Of a stretch of DNA of 64,000 bases, positions 52,438 to 61,306 are shown one piece after another. The DNA comes from an uncultured Pelagibacteraceae bacterium (GTDB lineage Bacteria; Pseudomonadota; Alphaproteobacteria; Pelagibacterales; Pelagibacteraceae). The DNA lies in NCBI GenBank assembly GCA_902522525.1, contig CABYVU010000002.1:45560-109559 (forward strand). The letters run 5' to 3'. The translations under genes were made by a program, and so were the position numbers. Positions within the stretch are counted from its first letter, which is position 1. Each line of letters starts with the position of its first letter. The notes below the pieces were generated by a model. That model saw only the letters and a list, made by a program, of their open reading frames with translations, did no database searches and was not told where the DNA came from.

Positions 52438-52719
52438 ATGAAAAAAGCAAAAATCTATAAACCATCTAAAACTGCTATGCAGTCAGGTATGAAAAAGTTT
52501 GATAAATGGATTATAGAATTTATTACTAAAGATCCTGGTAAAAACCCACTCATGGGTTGGGAAAGTTCTTCAGACACATATTCAGAATTAAATTTAGAAT
52601 TTAAATCTAAAGATTTGGCTATTGAGTATGCTAAAAAAAACAATATTGATTTTGAAGTCATTGAGCCACAAAAAAGAAAATTAACTAAAAAATCCTACGC
52701 AGATAATTTTATAAAATAA
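52438..52719 (+). CDS. NADH-ubiquinone oxidoreductase accessory subunit (NDUFS4/ETC complex I subunit family)
   Basis: [64 protein letters not shown]. Confidence 0.9.
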   Translation: MKKAKIYKPSKTAMQSGMKKFDKWIIEFITKDPGKNPLMGWESSSDTYSELNLEFKSKDLAIEYAKKNNIDFEVIEPQKRKLTKKSYADNFIK

Positions 52720-53720
52720 TGTTCAGGTTTTTTACAATAAAAAAATGGTATTTATGGTCATGGGTCGGATCATTTGTAATTTTGTCCTCTTTGTGGGTAC
52801 AAGTGAAAATTGATGTTAAAATAAACGAGTGGTTTGGTGAATTTTATGACATGATCCAAAAGGCACTAGGTGCGCCTAATGCTATTACAATTGAAGAATA
52901 TTGGGCTAGTTTATTTTCATTTATTGTACTTGCAGCAATGTATGTGGGAGTTGCTGTTATTGTAAGTTATTTTACTTCACATTATTTGTTTAGATGGAGA
53001 ACAGCCATGGTTGAATATTATCATAGCGTTTACGAAAAAGCTCGAAAAATTGAAGGTGCCTCACAGAGAGTTCAAGAGGACACTATAAAATTTTCAAGAA
53101 TAATGGAGTCTTTAGGAACAAGTTTAATAGAAGCAATAATGATATTAGTTGAATTCATGCCAATTTTATTTGGTTTAAGTATTGGTATACCAATATTCTT
53201 TTTTGGAGATTGGGAGTATGGTTTGATTGTAGGGGCTCTTCTATGGTCTATAGGTGGTACAATTTTTTTAATTATTTTAGGATTAATATTAAGATTAGTT
53301 GGTGTTGAATATGATCTTCAAAAAAAAGAGGCTGCTTATAGAAAAATTTTAGTTATAGCTGAGGATGATGGAACAGTAAGACCAAAAACAATAGAGGAAC
53401 TATTTGAAGGTGTTAGAAGTATTCATTTTTTAAGTTATATTAGATATTTATATTTTAATATTGGAAGAATAGCATACTTGCAAGCGAATGTATTATCTGC
53501 ATACGTATTTCTTGCTCCTGCTATAGTTGCTGGTGCTGTCACTCTTGGTGTAATGCAACAAATCATAAGAGCATTTGGTCGTGTAGAAGGATCTATGCAG
53601 TATATTTTAAAAGCATGGCCAACAATTATTGAACTAGCAAGTGTTTACAAAAGATTAAGAGAGTTTGAATATAAGCTAGAAGTTGAGGATAAAAGAAGCG
53701 AGAGTGGATATAAATCATAA
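52719..53720 (+). CDS. SbmA/BacA-like peptide transporter family protein
   Basis: FVILSSLWVQVKIDVKINEWFGEFYDMIQKAL; FRWRTAMVEYYHSVYEKARKIEGASQRVQEDTIKFSRIMESLG. Confidence 0.88.
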   Translation: MFRFFTIKKWYLWSWVGSFVILSSLWVQVKIDVKINEWFGEFYDMIQKALGAPNAITIEEYWASLFSFIVLAAMYVGVAVIVSYFTSHYLFRWRTAMVEYYHSVYEKARKIEGASQRVQEDTIKFSRIMESLGTSLIEAIMILVEFMPILFGLSIGIPIFFFGDWEYGLIVGALLWSIGGTIFLIILGLILRLVGVEYDLQKKEAAYRKILVIAEDDGTVRPKTIEELFEGVRSIHFLSYIRYLYFNIGRIAYLQANVLSAYVFLAPAIVAGAVTLGVMQQIIRAFGRVEGSMQYILKAWPTIIELASVYKRLREFEYKLEVEDKRSESGYKS

Positions 53721-53723
53721 TTA

Positions 53724-54668
53724 ATGAAGTTAACAAAGGAATTATTAAATAATCTTATAGAAATAACCTCAAACTCTGCAATTGCTTGTTTTCCGTATAT
53801 TGGAAAGAATGAAAAGATATTAGCAGATAAAGCTGCAACAGATGTAATGAGGGAACAGCTTAATAAATTAAATATTAAAGGCAAGGTTGTTATAGGCGAA
53901 GGTGAACTAGATGAAGCGCCAATGCTTTATATTGGTGAAAAACTAGGAAGAGGAAATGGACCAGAAATAGATATTGCAGTAGACCCAGTAGAAGGTACTA
54001 ATTTTGTTGCAAAAAATCTACCTGGTTCAATGTCGGTTCTAGCTGTAGCAGAAAAAGGGAAATTATTAAATGCACCTGAAACTTATATGGAAAAAATTGC
54101 TACTGGTAGTCATGTACCAAAAGGTAGTATGGATATTGATTTTACTGTTGAAAAAAACATTAATATTTATTCAGATATAACAAATAAAAAAAAATCAGAA
54201 ATCACAGTATGTATCCTTAATAGACCAAGACATAGTAAAATTATAAATGAATTAAAAAGGTTAAATGTTAATGTTAAACTCATTACTGATGGAGATGTAT
54301 CCGGCGCATTACTAGTGTCGGATAAAAAATATAATGTTGATATTTTCATGGGTATTGGTGGAGGTCCAGAAGGCGTAATAGTAGCTGCAGCATTAGATTC
54401 ATTAAATTGTAATTTTCAAGGTAGATTTTTATTTAAAACTGAGTCTGACATAAAAAGAGCAAAAGATATGGGAATAAAAGATTTAAATAAAAAATATGAG
54501 ATTAATGAAATAGTGAGAGGAGAAAGTTTTTTTTGTGCAACAGGTATTACTTCTGGAGAATTAATGAATGGTGTAATTAAGGAAGACAATAATTATATAA
54601 CTGAGACAATTTTTACTTATAATAAATCCGATTTAAAAGTTGTAAAAAAAAGGATTTCACTTACTTGA
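53724..54668 (+). CDS. glpX: Class II fructose-1,6-bisphosphatase
   Basis: DKAATDVMREQLNKLNIKGKVVIGEGELDEAPMLYIGE; DPVEGTNFVAKNLPGSMSVLA; MGIGGGPEGVIVAAAL. Confidence 0.95.
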   Translation: MKLTKELLNNLIEITSNSAIACFPYIGKNEKILADKAATDVMREQLNKLNIKGKVVIGEGELDEAPMLYIGEKLGRGNGPEIDIAVDPVEGTNFVAKNLPGSMSVLAVAEKGKLLNAPETYMEKIATGSHVPKGSMDIDFTVEKNINIYSDITNKKKSEITVCILNRPRHSKIINELKRLNVNVKLITDGDVSGALLVSDKKYNVDIFMGIGGGPEGVIVAAALDSLNCNFQGRFLFKTESDIKRAKDMGIKDLNKKYEINEIVRGESFFCATGITSGELMNGVIKEDNNYITETIFTYNKSDLKVVKKRISLT

Positions 54669-54703
54669 TTAATTGAAAAAATTACAATAAAAGATCCATC
54701 AAT

Positions 54704-54778
54704 GGTCCCTTCGTCTATCGGTTAGGACACATGGTTTTCATCCATGAAAGAGGGGTTCGATTCCCCTAGGGACCGCCA
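54704..54778 (+). tRNA. tRNA-Glu (anticodon TTC), CCA encoded
   Basis: GGTCCCTTCGTCTATCGGTTAGGACACATGGTTTTCATCCATG...GGGGTTCGATTCCCCTAGGGACCGCCA. Confidence 0.98.
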
Positions 54779-55230
54779 TTATTTTTTCTTCTAGTTGGAG
54801 CATTAATTTTGTTTCTCAATGTTGACAATAGATTATAAACAAAATTGTCCTGTGTAAATTCTTTCTTGGTTTTTTTCTCTGCTATTTTAATATCATTCAT
54901 GTCGTTAAGATCTAATAATGTCTTATCTTTAACTAAACCCATATTATTAAATTCAATAATTAATATATTATTTCTCGAAATATTTTTTTTACCCAATTTT
55001 AATAATGATTGATTAGTTTTTTTTCTTTCAAAATAAAGCCATGAATCATTAAAAGTACTTTTAGAAGATGGTGGACCTATTATTTTTCTAACATCATTTT
55101 TATTACTTTTATTAAGTTCTATTTTATCAATTTTAGTGTCTACAAATCTAAATCCGTGAAGATTTGAAACTTTATTTATTGAGCAATTAAGTGTAAAAAA
55201 AAATATAAAAAGAAGATATAAATTTCTCAT
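54766..55230 (-). CDS. bamE: Outer membrane assembly lipoprotein BamE/SmpA family
   Basis: Lipobox-like FTLNCS; IDKIELNKSNKNDVRKIIGPPSSKSTFNDSWLYFERK. Confidence 0.88.
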   Translation of the reverse strand: MRNLYLLFIFFFTLNCSINKVSNLHGFRFVDTKIDKIELNKSNKNDVRKIIGPPSSKSTFNDSWLYFERKKTNQSLLKLGKKNISRNNILIIEFNNMGLVKDKTLLDLNDMNDIKIAEKKTKKEFTQDNFVYNLLSTLRNKINAPTRRKNNGGP

Positions 55231-55704
55231 ATGCGTAAAAATTATATAAATATTTACAATAATTTAGTGAGATTAACTAGAAATAAAAGTCTTTATAAAA
55301 CTTTAAAAAATAACGACACATTTTCTGATAGACTTATTATACTTTTGTTTCATTTTGCTTTTTTTCTAAAATTTTACAAAGAAGAAGTTTCAAAAAAAGA
55401 AGCACAAGAAATTTTTGATTTTGTAATCAGACAAATAGAGCTATCCATAAGAGAAATTGGTTACGGAGATGTTTCAGTAAATAAAAAAATGAAAGATTAC
55501 GTAAATCTTCTTTTCTCAATTATAAAAATTGTAGATATTTGGGAGACATTTCATAATTCTAAAAAAAATTCTTTAATTGCTAATTATATAAATATAGATA
55601 CACATAATGATTTATTTGTTAAATATTTCGATAAATTTGGAGAATTTCTTGCAAAAAACTCTTTAAAAATCTTTACAAAAGATATATTAGAATTTAAATT
55701 TTAA
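55231..55704 (+). CDS. Ubiquinol-cytochrome c chaperone family protein (CBP3-like)
   Basis: [59 protein letters not shown]. Confidence 0.88.
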   Translation: MRKNYINIYNNLVRLTRNKSLYKTLKNNDTFSDRLIILLFHFAFFLKFYKEEVSKKEAQEIFDFVIRQIELSIREIGYGDVSVNKKMKDYVNLLFSIIKIVDIWETFHNSKKNSLIANYINIDTHNDLFVKYFDKFGEFLAKNSLKIFTKDILEFKF

Positions 55705-55706
55705 TT

Positions 55707-55886
55707 ATGGCTGTACCAAAACGAAAAACATCGAGATCTAGAGCGGGCAAAAGACGTTCACATATGAAATTTTCTTCAAAAAATATAATTGAGGATAAAA
55801 AATCTGGTGAATACAGATTATCTCATCATTTAGATTTGAAAACAGGTTTATACAAAGGTAGACAAGTTTTAGACAAAAAAGATTAG
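55707..55886 (+). CDS. rpmF: 50S ribosomal protein L32
   Basis: Translated by hand: [59 protein letters not shown]; below the ORF-track length cutoff. Confidence 0.97.
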   Translation: MAVPKRKTSRSRAGKRRSHMKFSSKNIIEDKKSGEYRLSHHLDLKTGLYKGRQVLDKKD

Positions 55887-55891
55887 ATATT

Positions 55892-56899
55892 ATGAACAAC
55901 CCATTAATTATTGCAGTTGACGCAATGGGTGGTGATGATTCTCCTAATAAAGTAATAGATGGTATAAGTATTCATTCAAGGAAATCTCAAAACATAGTTT
56001 ACAAAATTTTTGGTAACAAAAGTCTAATAGATCCAATTATTAAAAAAAATAATATTTCATCAGAAAGATATGTTGTTATTCATACAGATAAATTTGTTGA
56101 AGGAGAGGACACACCTCTTAGTGCTGCAAAAAAAGGTAAAGACACAAGCCTATGGCTTGCTATTGATTGCTTAAAAAAAAACGAGGCTCATGCAATAGTA
56201 TCTGCAGGTAATACTGGTGCACTTTTTCTGATATCAAAACTAAATTTAAAAATGATTGAAAATATCGACAAACCAGCTTTATCTGCTTTATGGCCAAGCA
56301 AAAAAGGAATGAGTGTAGTTTTAGATTTAGGAGCAAATATAGAATGTAGTTCAAAAAATTTAATTGATTTTTCAATAATGGGAGGAGCATTACATAAAGT
56401 TTTATTTCATACAGAAAAACCAAGAATTGCCTTATTAAACATAGGTTCAGAGGAGTTAAAAGGAAATGCAATAATAAAAGATACATATCAATTGCTTACT
56501 GAAAATAAAAACACTTTATTTGATTTTGTTGGCTACATCGAAGGTAACAATATTATGGATGGTGAAGTAAATGTTATTGTTGCAGACGGTTTTACAGGCA
56601 ATATAGCTCTAAAAACTGCAGAGGGCACTTCTAATTTTATAATAAGTGAATTAAAAAATGCTTTAACATCTAATATAATTGGTAAAATTTCATCTACAAT
56701 CAATTATAAAAATTTAAAAGAATTCAAAACAAAACTTGATCCAAGACTTTACAACGGAGCTATCTTGTTAGGCTTGAATAAACCTGTTATTAAGAGTCAT
56801 GGCTCAACTGATGCTATAGGATTTGCTAATTCTTTAAAGGTCTGTGAGCAAACAATAAGAGGAAATCTAATAGAGCAAATCAAACTTAATATTAATTAA
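55892..56899 (+). CDS. plsX: Phosphate acyltransferase PlsX
   Basis: IIAVDAMGGDDSPNKVIDG; AIVSAGNTGALFLIS; DGFTGNIALKTAEGTSNFI. Confidence 0.96.
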   Translation: MNNPLIIAVDAMGGDDSPNKVIDGISIHSRKSQNIVYKIFGNKSLIDPIIKKNNISSERYVVIHTDKFVEGEDTPLSAAKKGKDTSLWLAIDCLKKNEAHAIVSAGNTGALFLISKLNLKMIENIDKPALSALWPSKKGMSVVLDLGANIECSSKNLIDFSIMGGALHKVLFHTEKPRIALLNIGSEELKGNAIIKDTYQLLTENKNTLFDFVGYIEGNNIMDGEVNVIVADGFTGNIALKTAEGTSNFIISELKNALTSNIIGKISSTINYKNLKEFKTKLDPRLYNGAILLGLNKPVIKSHGSTDAIGFANSLKVCEQTIRGNLIEQIKLNIN

Positions 56900-57196
56900 A
56901 TGAAAAGAACAAATTTAACAAAAAAAGACATAATTAATTCTATCTATATGCAAATTGGATTTTCTAAAGTTATAAGTGAAACTTTATTTTCTGATATTTT
57001 TGAGATTATTTTACAGAACGTCATAAAACATAAAAAAGTAAAGATTTCAAAATTTGGAACTTTTGAGTTAAGAACTAAGAAACAAAGAATTGGAAGAAAT
57101 CCAAAAACAAAACAAGAAAAAATTATTTCAGAAAGAAACGTAATTTTATTTAAAGCATCAAAAGAATTTAAGAAATTAATTAATAAAAATGAGTAA
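56900..57196 (+). CDS. ihfA: Integration host factor subunit alpha
   Basis: LTKKDIINSIYMQIGFSKVISETL; KISKFGTFELRTKKQRIGRNPKT. Confidence 0.93.
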   Translation: MKRTNLTKKDIINSIYMQIGFSKVISETLFSDIFEIILQNVIKHKKVKISKFGTFELRTKKQRIGRNPKTKQEKIISERNVILFKASKEFKKLINKNE

Positions 57197-57569
57197 CTTT
57201 AAAGCTAATAGTAAATACAAAACAATTGGTGAAGTTGCTAAAATACTAAATTTAATTAATAAAAGAAATGGATCTCTATCAACTCATACGATTAGATTTT
57301 GGGAGAAAGAATTTAAGCAGGTAAAACCAATGATCTTTTATGGTAAAAGGAGATATTATGATGATGAAACAATAAATATTCTAAAAAAAATAAAATTCTT
57401 ACTAAAAGATAAAGGTATGACATTAAATGGAGTCAAAAAGGCTTTAAATTCTGATGATTCAGATATTGACGAATTTTATAATACCTCTATAAAACAAAAA
57501 AAGTTTATTAAATCAAAAATACTTAATATTAAAAATATTTTAACTACGATAAAAAAAAATAATGGCTAA
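57189..57569 (+). CDS. MerR-family transcriptional regulator
   Basis: TIGEVAKILNLINKRNGSLSTHTIRFWEKEFKQVKPMIFYGKRRYYDDETINILKKIKFLL. Confidence 0.9.
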   Translation: MSNFKANSKYKTIGEVAKILNLINKRNGSLSTHTIRFWEKEFKQVKPMIFYGKRRYYDDETINILKKIKFLLKDKGMTLNGVKKALNSDDSDIDEFYNTSIKQKKFIKSKILNIKNILTTIKKNNG

Positions 57570-57753
57570 AAAAACACATGTAAAAGTTAGACTTGTTCCT
57601 GAAGCTAAACCTGATAGTCCTTTTTTTTATTATGTTAAAAAACCTGCAGGTGGTGAAAAGGCTAAAGTTAAGCTAAAGGCTAAAAAGTATAATCCAGCTA
57701 CAAGAAAACACGAAGTTTTTATAGAAAAAAAACTTCCTCCTCACAGTAAATAA
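57562..57753 (+). CDS. rpmG: 50S ribosomal protein L33
   Basis: KVRLVPEAKPDSPFFYYVKKPAGGEKAKVKLKAKKYNPATRKHEVFIEKKL. Confidence 0.9.
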   Translation: MAKKTHVKVRLVPEAKPDSPFFYYVKKPAGGEKAKVKLKAKKYNPATRKHEVFIEKKLPPHSK

Positions 57754-57754
57754 T

Positions 57755-58048
57755 TTATTTCTTTTTTTTAAAGTTCCTCCGTTCGAAATCTATATAAGCA
57801 TAAATCATATTTTTCCAAATTTTGTTGGTGATTTTTGGATCAATATTATTTTTAAGTGATTTCTTTTTTATGTTTTTCAAAATAAAATTAATTCTTTTTT
57901 GATCAACTATTTGATTTTTTCTTTCTTTAAGTGCTAGAACTTTTTTCACAAGGTTAGTTCTTTTCTTAATTATTTTTATTAAATAATCATCTAATTTATC
58001 CAATTCTTTTCTTATTTTGCTGAGTTTTTCTTTTTTTAATGGCGACAT
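57755..58048 (-). CDS. Chorismate mutase
   Basis: LSKIRKELDKLDDYLIKIIKKRTNLVKKVLALKERKNQIVDQKRINFILKNI; AroQ-type helix pattern. Confidence 0.85.
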   Translation of the reverse strand: MSPLKKEKLSKIRKELDKLDDYLIKIIKKRTNLVKKVLALKERKNQIVDQKRINFILKNIKKKSLKNNIDPKITNKIWKNMIYAYIDFERRNFKKKK

Positions 58049-58091
58049 TTATATATTTGGATAATTAAAAAATTATTATATTTATCCTTCT

Positions 58092-59123
58092 ATGTATAGT
58101 GAAAATCTTAAGGTTAATAATCAAATATCAATATGGCTTATAAGTATGTTTTGGATCATTTCTGGAATGATTGTTGTTGGAGGTTTAACGAGATTAACCG
58201 ATTCTGGATTATCAATTACTCAATGGCAATTATTCTCTGGTTTTTTACCACCACTTAATGACTCTGAATGGATTATGTATTTTGATTTATACAAAGAGAT
58301 ACCTGAATTTAAACTACAAAACTATGATATGACTATGCAAGAATTTAAAGTAATTTTTTGGTGGGAATGGGCCCATAGATTCATGGGAAGGTTAATTGGT
58401 ATAGCTTTTCTAATACCATTATTATATTTCACTATTAAAATTAAATTTAAAAAATTGATAAATCTTTATTTAATCTTTGCCCTAATATGCTTTCAAGGAT
58501 TTATAGGATGGTATATGGTAAGCAGTGGACTTATTGATAGGGTAGATGTAAGTCATTTTAGATTATCAGTTCATTTATTAGTAGCTTTTATTATCTTATC
58601 ATTAATTTTTTGGAATTATTTAAAAATTAAAATTAAAAACAACATTCAAAACACTATCAATATAATATATCCTATAAGTTTTCTTTTTTTGGTTTTTGTA
58701 CAGATTTCAATTGGAGCGTTTGTTTCAGGGATGGATGCTGGTAAAATTTATAATTCATGGCCGTTAATGGGTAATTCAATTTTTCCAAATGACAATACTG
58801 TTTCTAATTTATTTAAATTATCTGCTTTTAGTGATCCTTCTTTAGTACAATTTATTCACAGAAAATTAGCCTATTTTATAGGATTTTTTTATCTGTATTT
58901 ATTATTTAATATTTATAAAAATAAAAAAACTGACTTATATAAATCAATAAATGTTTTAGGTTTTTTTATAATTTTACAGATTATTTTGGGAATATTTACT
59001 TTATTATATGGTGCACAGATATTAATTGCATCTATGCACCAAATTAGTTCTATTTTTTTAGTTGCATCTTGTATCTATTTTTTATTTATAAATACAAAAT
59101 CTAACTTACAGCTTTCAAGTTAG
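58092..59123 (+). CDS. ctaA: Heme A synthase
   Basis: GGLTRLTDSGLSITQWQLFSGFLPPLN; FWWEWAHRFMGRLIG; IHRKLAYFIGF. Confidence 0.95.
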   Translation: MYSENLKVNNQISIWLISMFWIISGMIVVGGLTRLTDSGLSITQWQLFSGFLPPLNDSEWIMYFDLYKEIPEFKLQNYDMTMQEFKVIFWWEWAHRFMGRLIGIAFLIPLLYFTIKIKFKKLINLYLIFALICFQGFIGWYMVSSGLIDRVDVSHFRLSVHLLVAFIILSLIFWNYLKIKIKNNIQNTINIIYPISFLFLVFVQISIGAFVSGMDAGKIYNSWPLMGNSIFPNDNTVSNLFKLSAFSDPSLVQFIHRKLAYFIGFFYLYLLFNIYKNKKTDLYKSINVLGFFIILQIILGIFTLLYGAQILIASMHQISSIFLVASCIYFLFINTKSNLQLSS

Positions 59124-60426
59124 GCTTTCCAGAAGCACCTAAAGCTTGATCTAGATCAGCAATGATGTCATCTGGATGTTCTATACCTATAGAAAGTCTG
59201 ACATATCCTGGTGTTACACCAGCGGCTAGCAGCTCTTCTTCAGTTAATTGACTGTGCGTAGTCGTTGCTGGATGAATTGCTAAACTTCTTGCATCTCCAA
59301 TATTTGCTACATGGTAAAACATTTTTAGTGACTCAATAAATTTTTTACCTGCTTCAACTCCGCCTTTAACCTCGATACCCACAAGTGCTCCATTACCACC
59401 CTTCATATATTTTTTTGATCTTTCACCAATTTCACCTTTGTGAAGAGTAGGGTAGATAACTCTTTCTACATTCTTATGTTTTTGTAAAAATGCAACAGCT
59501 TTCTCTGCATTAGAACAATGTTGTTTCATTCTTAATGGCACAGTTTCTAGACCTTGAATTATTCCCCATGCATTATCTGGTGCTAAAGGAGCTCCTAAAT
59601 CTCGAAGCAGACACACTCTAGCTCTTACAGCAAATGAAACATTTGCACCTGTTAACTGTGGTACCACCTCACCCCATTTTGCTCCACCATAACTAGCATC
59701 AGGTTCATTAAACAATGGTTGTCTTTTCGGATCTTTTGTCCAGTCAAAATTACCTCCATCTACAAGTGCTCCACCAATAACTGTTCCGTGCCCTCCAATA
59801 AATTTAGTTAGTGAGTGAACTACAACTGCAGCCCCATGTTCTAACGGCTTACAAATTACAGGTGCAGCAGTATTATCCATTATTAATGGAATATTATGTT
59901 TTCTACCTATGTCAGAAACTTCTTTAATTGGAAATACCCTTAAGTATGGATTAGGCAAAGTTTCTGCATAAAAACATCTAGTTTTTTCATCAATTAATTT
60001 TTCAAAATTACTAGGGTCTGAAGGATCTGCATATCTACATTCAATACCTAATTTTTTAAGGGTATGTGTAAATAAATTAACAGTACCTCCATATAAATCA
60101 GTTGAGCTAATAAAGTTATCACCTGATTGACAAACGTTCATGATTGCAAATGTTGATGCTGCTTGACCTGAGCCAACGGTTACTGCTGCAAGACCACCTT
60201 CAAGCGCTGCAACTCTTTTTTCAAGCACATCGTTAGTTGGATTCATAATCCTTGTGTATATGTTTCCAAATTCTTTTAGTGCAAATAAATTTGCTGCGTG
60301 ATCAGTGTCATTAAATTGATATGATGTTGTTCTATATAGCGGTACCGCTACTGCTGTAGTAGCTGGATCACTTCTGTAATCTCCACCATGTAAAGCTATT
60401 GTTTCTGGATTTTTATTTTTACTCAT
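59101..60426 (-). CDS. metY: O-acetylhomoserine sulfhydrylase (PLP-dependent)
   Basis: PETIALHGGDYRSDPATTAVAVPLYRTTSYQFNDTDHAANLFAL; VVHSLTKFIGGHGTVIGG PLP-Lys region. Confidence 0.92.
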   Translation of the reverse strand: MSKNKNPETIALHGGDYRSDPATTAVAVPLYRTTSYQFNDTDHAANLFALKEFGNIYTRIMNPTNDVLEKRVAALEGGLAAVTVGSGQAASTFAIMNVCQSGDNFISSTDLYGGTVNLFTHTLKKLGIECRYADPSDPSNFEKLIDEKTRCFYAETLPNPYLRVFPIKEVSDIGRKHNIPLIMDNTAAPVICKPLEHGAAVVVHSLTKFIGGHGTVIGGALVDGGNFDWTKDPKRQPLFNEPDASYGGAKWGEVVPQLTGANVSFAVRARVCLLRDLGAPLAPDNAWGIIQGLETVPLRMKQHCSNAEKAVAFLQKHKNVERVIYPTLHKGEIGERSKKYMKGGNGALVGIEVKGGVEAGKKFIESLKMFYHVANIGDARSLAIHPATTTHSQLTEEELLAAGVTPGYVRLSIGIEHPDDIIADLDQALGASGKPNLKAVS

Positions 60427-60487
60427 ATTCCCCCTTCTGTTTAAAATTGTATTTAACTAAAATGAAAAAATACAATCAAGCTTTAAT
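60427..60487 (-). promoter_or_regulatory. Candidate structured leader (9-bp hairpin, 13-nt loop) upstream of the 60426 metY-type gene
   Basis: Stem ATTGTATTT (60446-60454)/AAATACAAT (60468-60476); loop read on minus TTTCATTTTAGTT can pair GUU and UUC with AAC and GAA in the downstream tail AAACAGAAGGGGG. Confidence 0.4.
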
Positions 60488-61306
60488 TTAACTTGATAAT
60501 GGAGGATAATTAGTTGTTATAAATTTTTTGAGAACTGTTAAAACTCTATCAGCTTCCTCTAACAACATCATATGTCCACAATTATCAATAATATCGACTT
60601 GACTACCATCAATTAGAGACGCAAGTTTTTTTCCCTCCTTAACAGGACACATCTTGTCATCGGTTGCTAAAATAGAGAGAGTAGGACATTTTATTTTTTT
60701 AGCTGCATCAAATCCATTTTTATAATTATCACATGCTCTAAAATCTACACCCAAAGTATTCTGTATTGTTCTTGATTTTGCTAACATGGTCCCTGTATTG
60801 ATGTGGTATAATCCAGGAACAGGGTGGCCACCAAAGTGGCCAGCAGGTCCATGTGCCCAATCCATCATTAAGTCTACAGCCTTTGGATCATTATTTTCAG
60901 CTAAGGAAAGTAGTTCTGGATTCATTGGAATAGCACCAGCTCCACCCATTAGACTTAAAGTCTTAATTTTTTCTGGGTAACGTGATGTACATTCTACTGT
61001 AACTAAACAACCTTGAGAATGTCCTACCAACGAAGCCTCTTTATGACCGACAGCATCTATAACATCATTTACCCAATCTGCCATTTCTTCAATCGATTTA
61101 AGACTTTCGCCACTTGATAAACCATGTCCTGGTAGATCAACAGCTAAAGCGTTGTAACCATGAAAAGCAAAGTACCTTGTTTGAAGTACCCATGTCATAT
61201 GTGTTAGCCCACTACCATGAACAAATATAATTAATGGCTTTTTTTTATCAAAAGGTCTTCCACCAGTTGAGGCAAATACCTCATTGTTATTTACTTTGAA
61301 TTTCAT
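60488..61306 (-). CDS. Alpha/beta hydrolase
   Basis: IIFVHGSGLTHMTWVLQ; NALAVDLPGHGLSSG; SLVGHSQGCLVTVE nucleophile elbow; DNCGHMMLLEE. Confidence 0.9.
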   Translation of the reverse strand: MKFKVNNNEVFASTGGRPFDKKKPLIIFVHGSGLTHMTWVLQTRYFAFHGYNALAVDLPGHGLSSGESLKSIEEMADWVNDVIDAVGHKEASLVGHSQGCLVTVECTSRYPEKIKTLSLMGGAGAIPMNPELLSLAENNDPKAVDLMMDWAHGPAGHFGGHPVPGLYHINTGTMLAKSRTIQNTLGVDFRACDNYKNGFDAAKKIKCPTLSILATDDKMCPVKEGKKLASLIDGSQVDIIDNCGHMMLLEEADRVLTVLKKFITTNYPPLSS

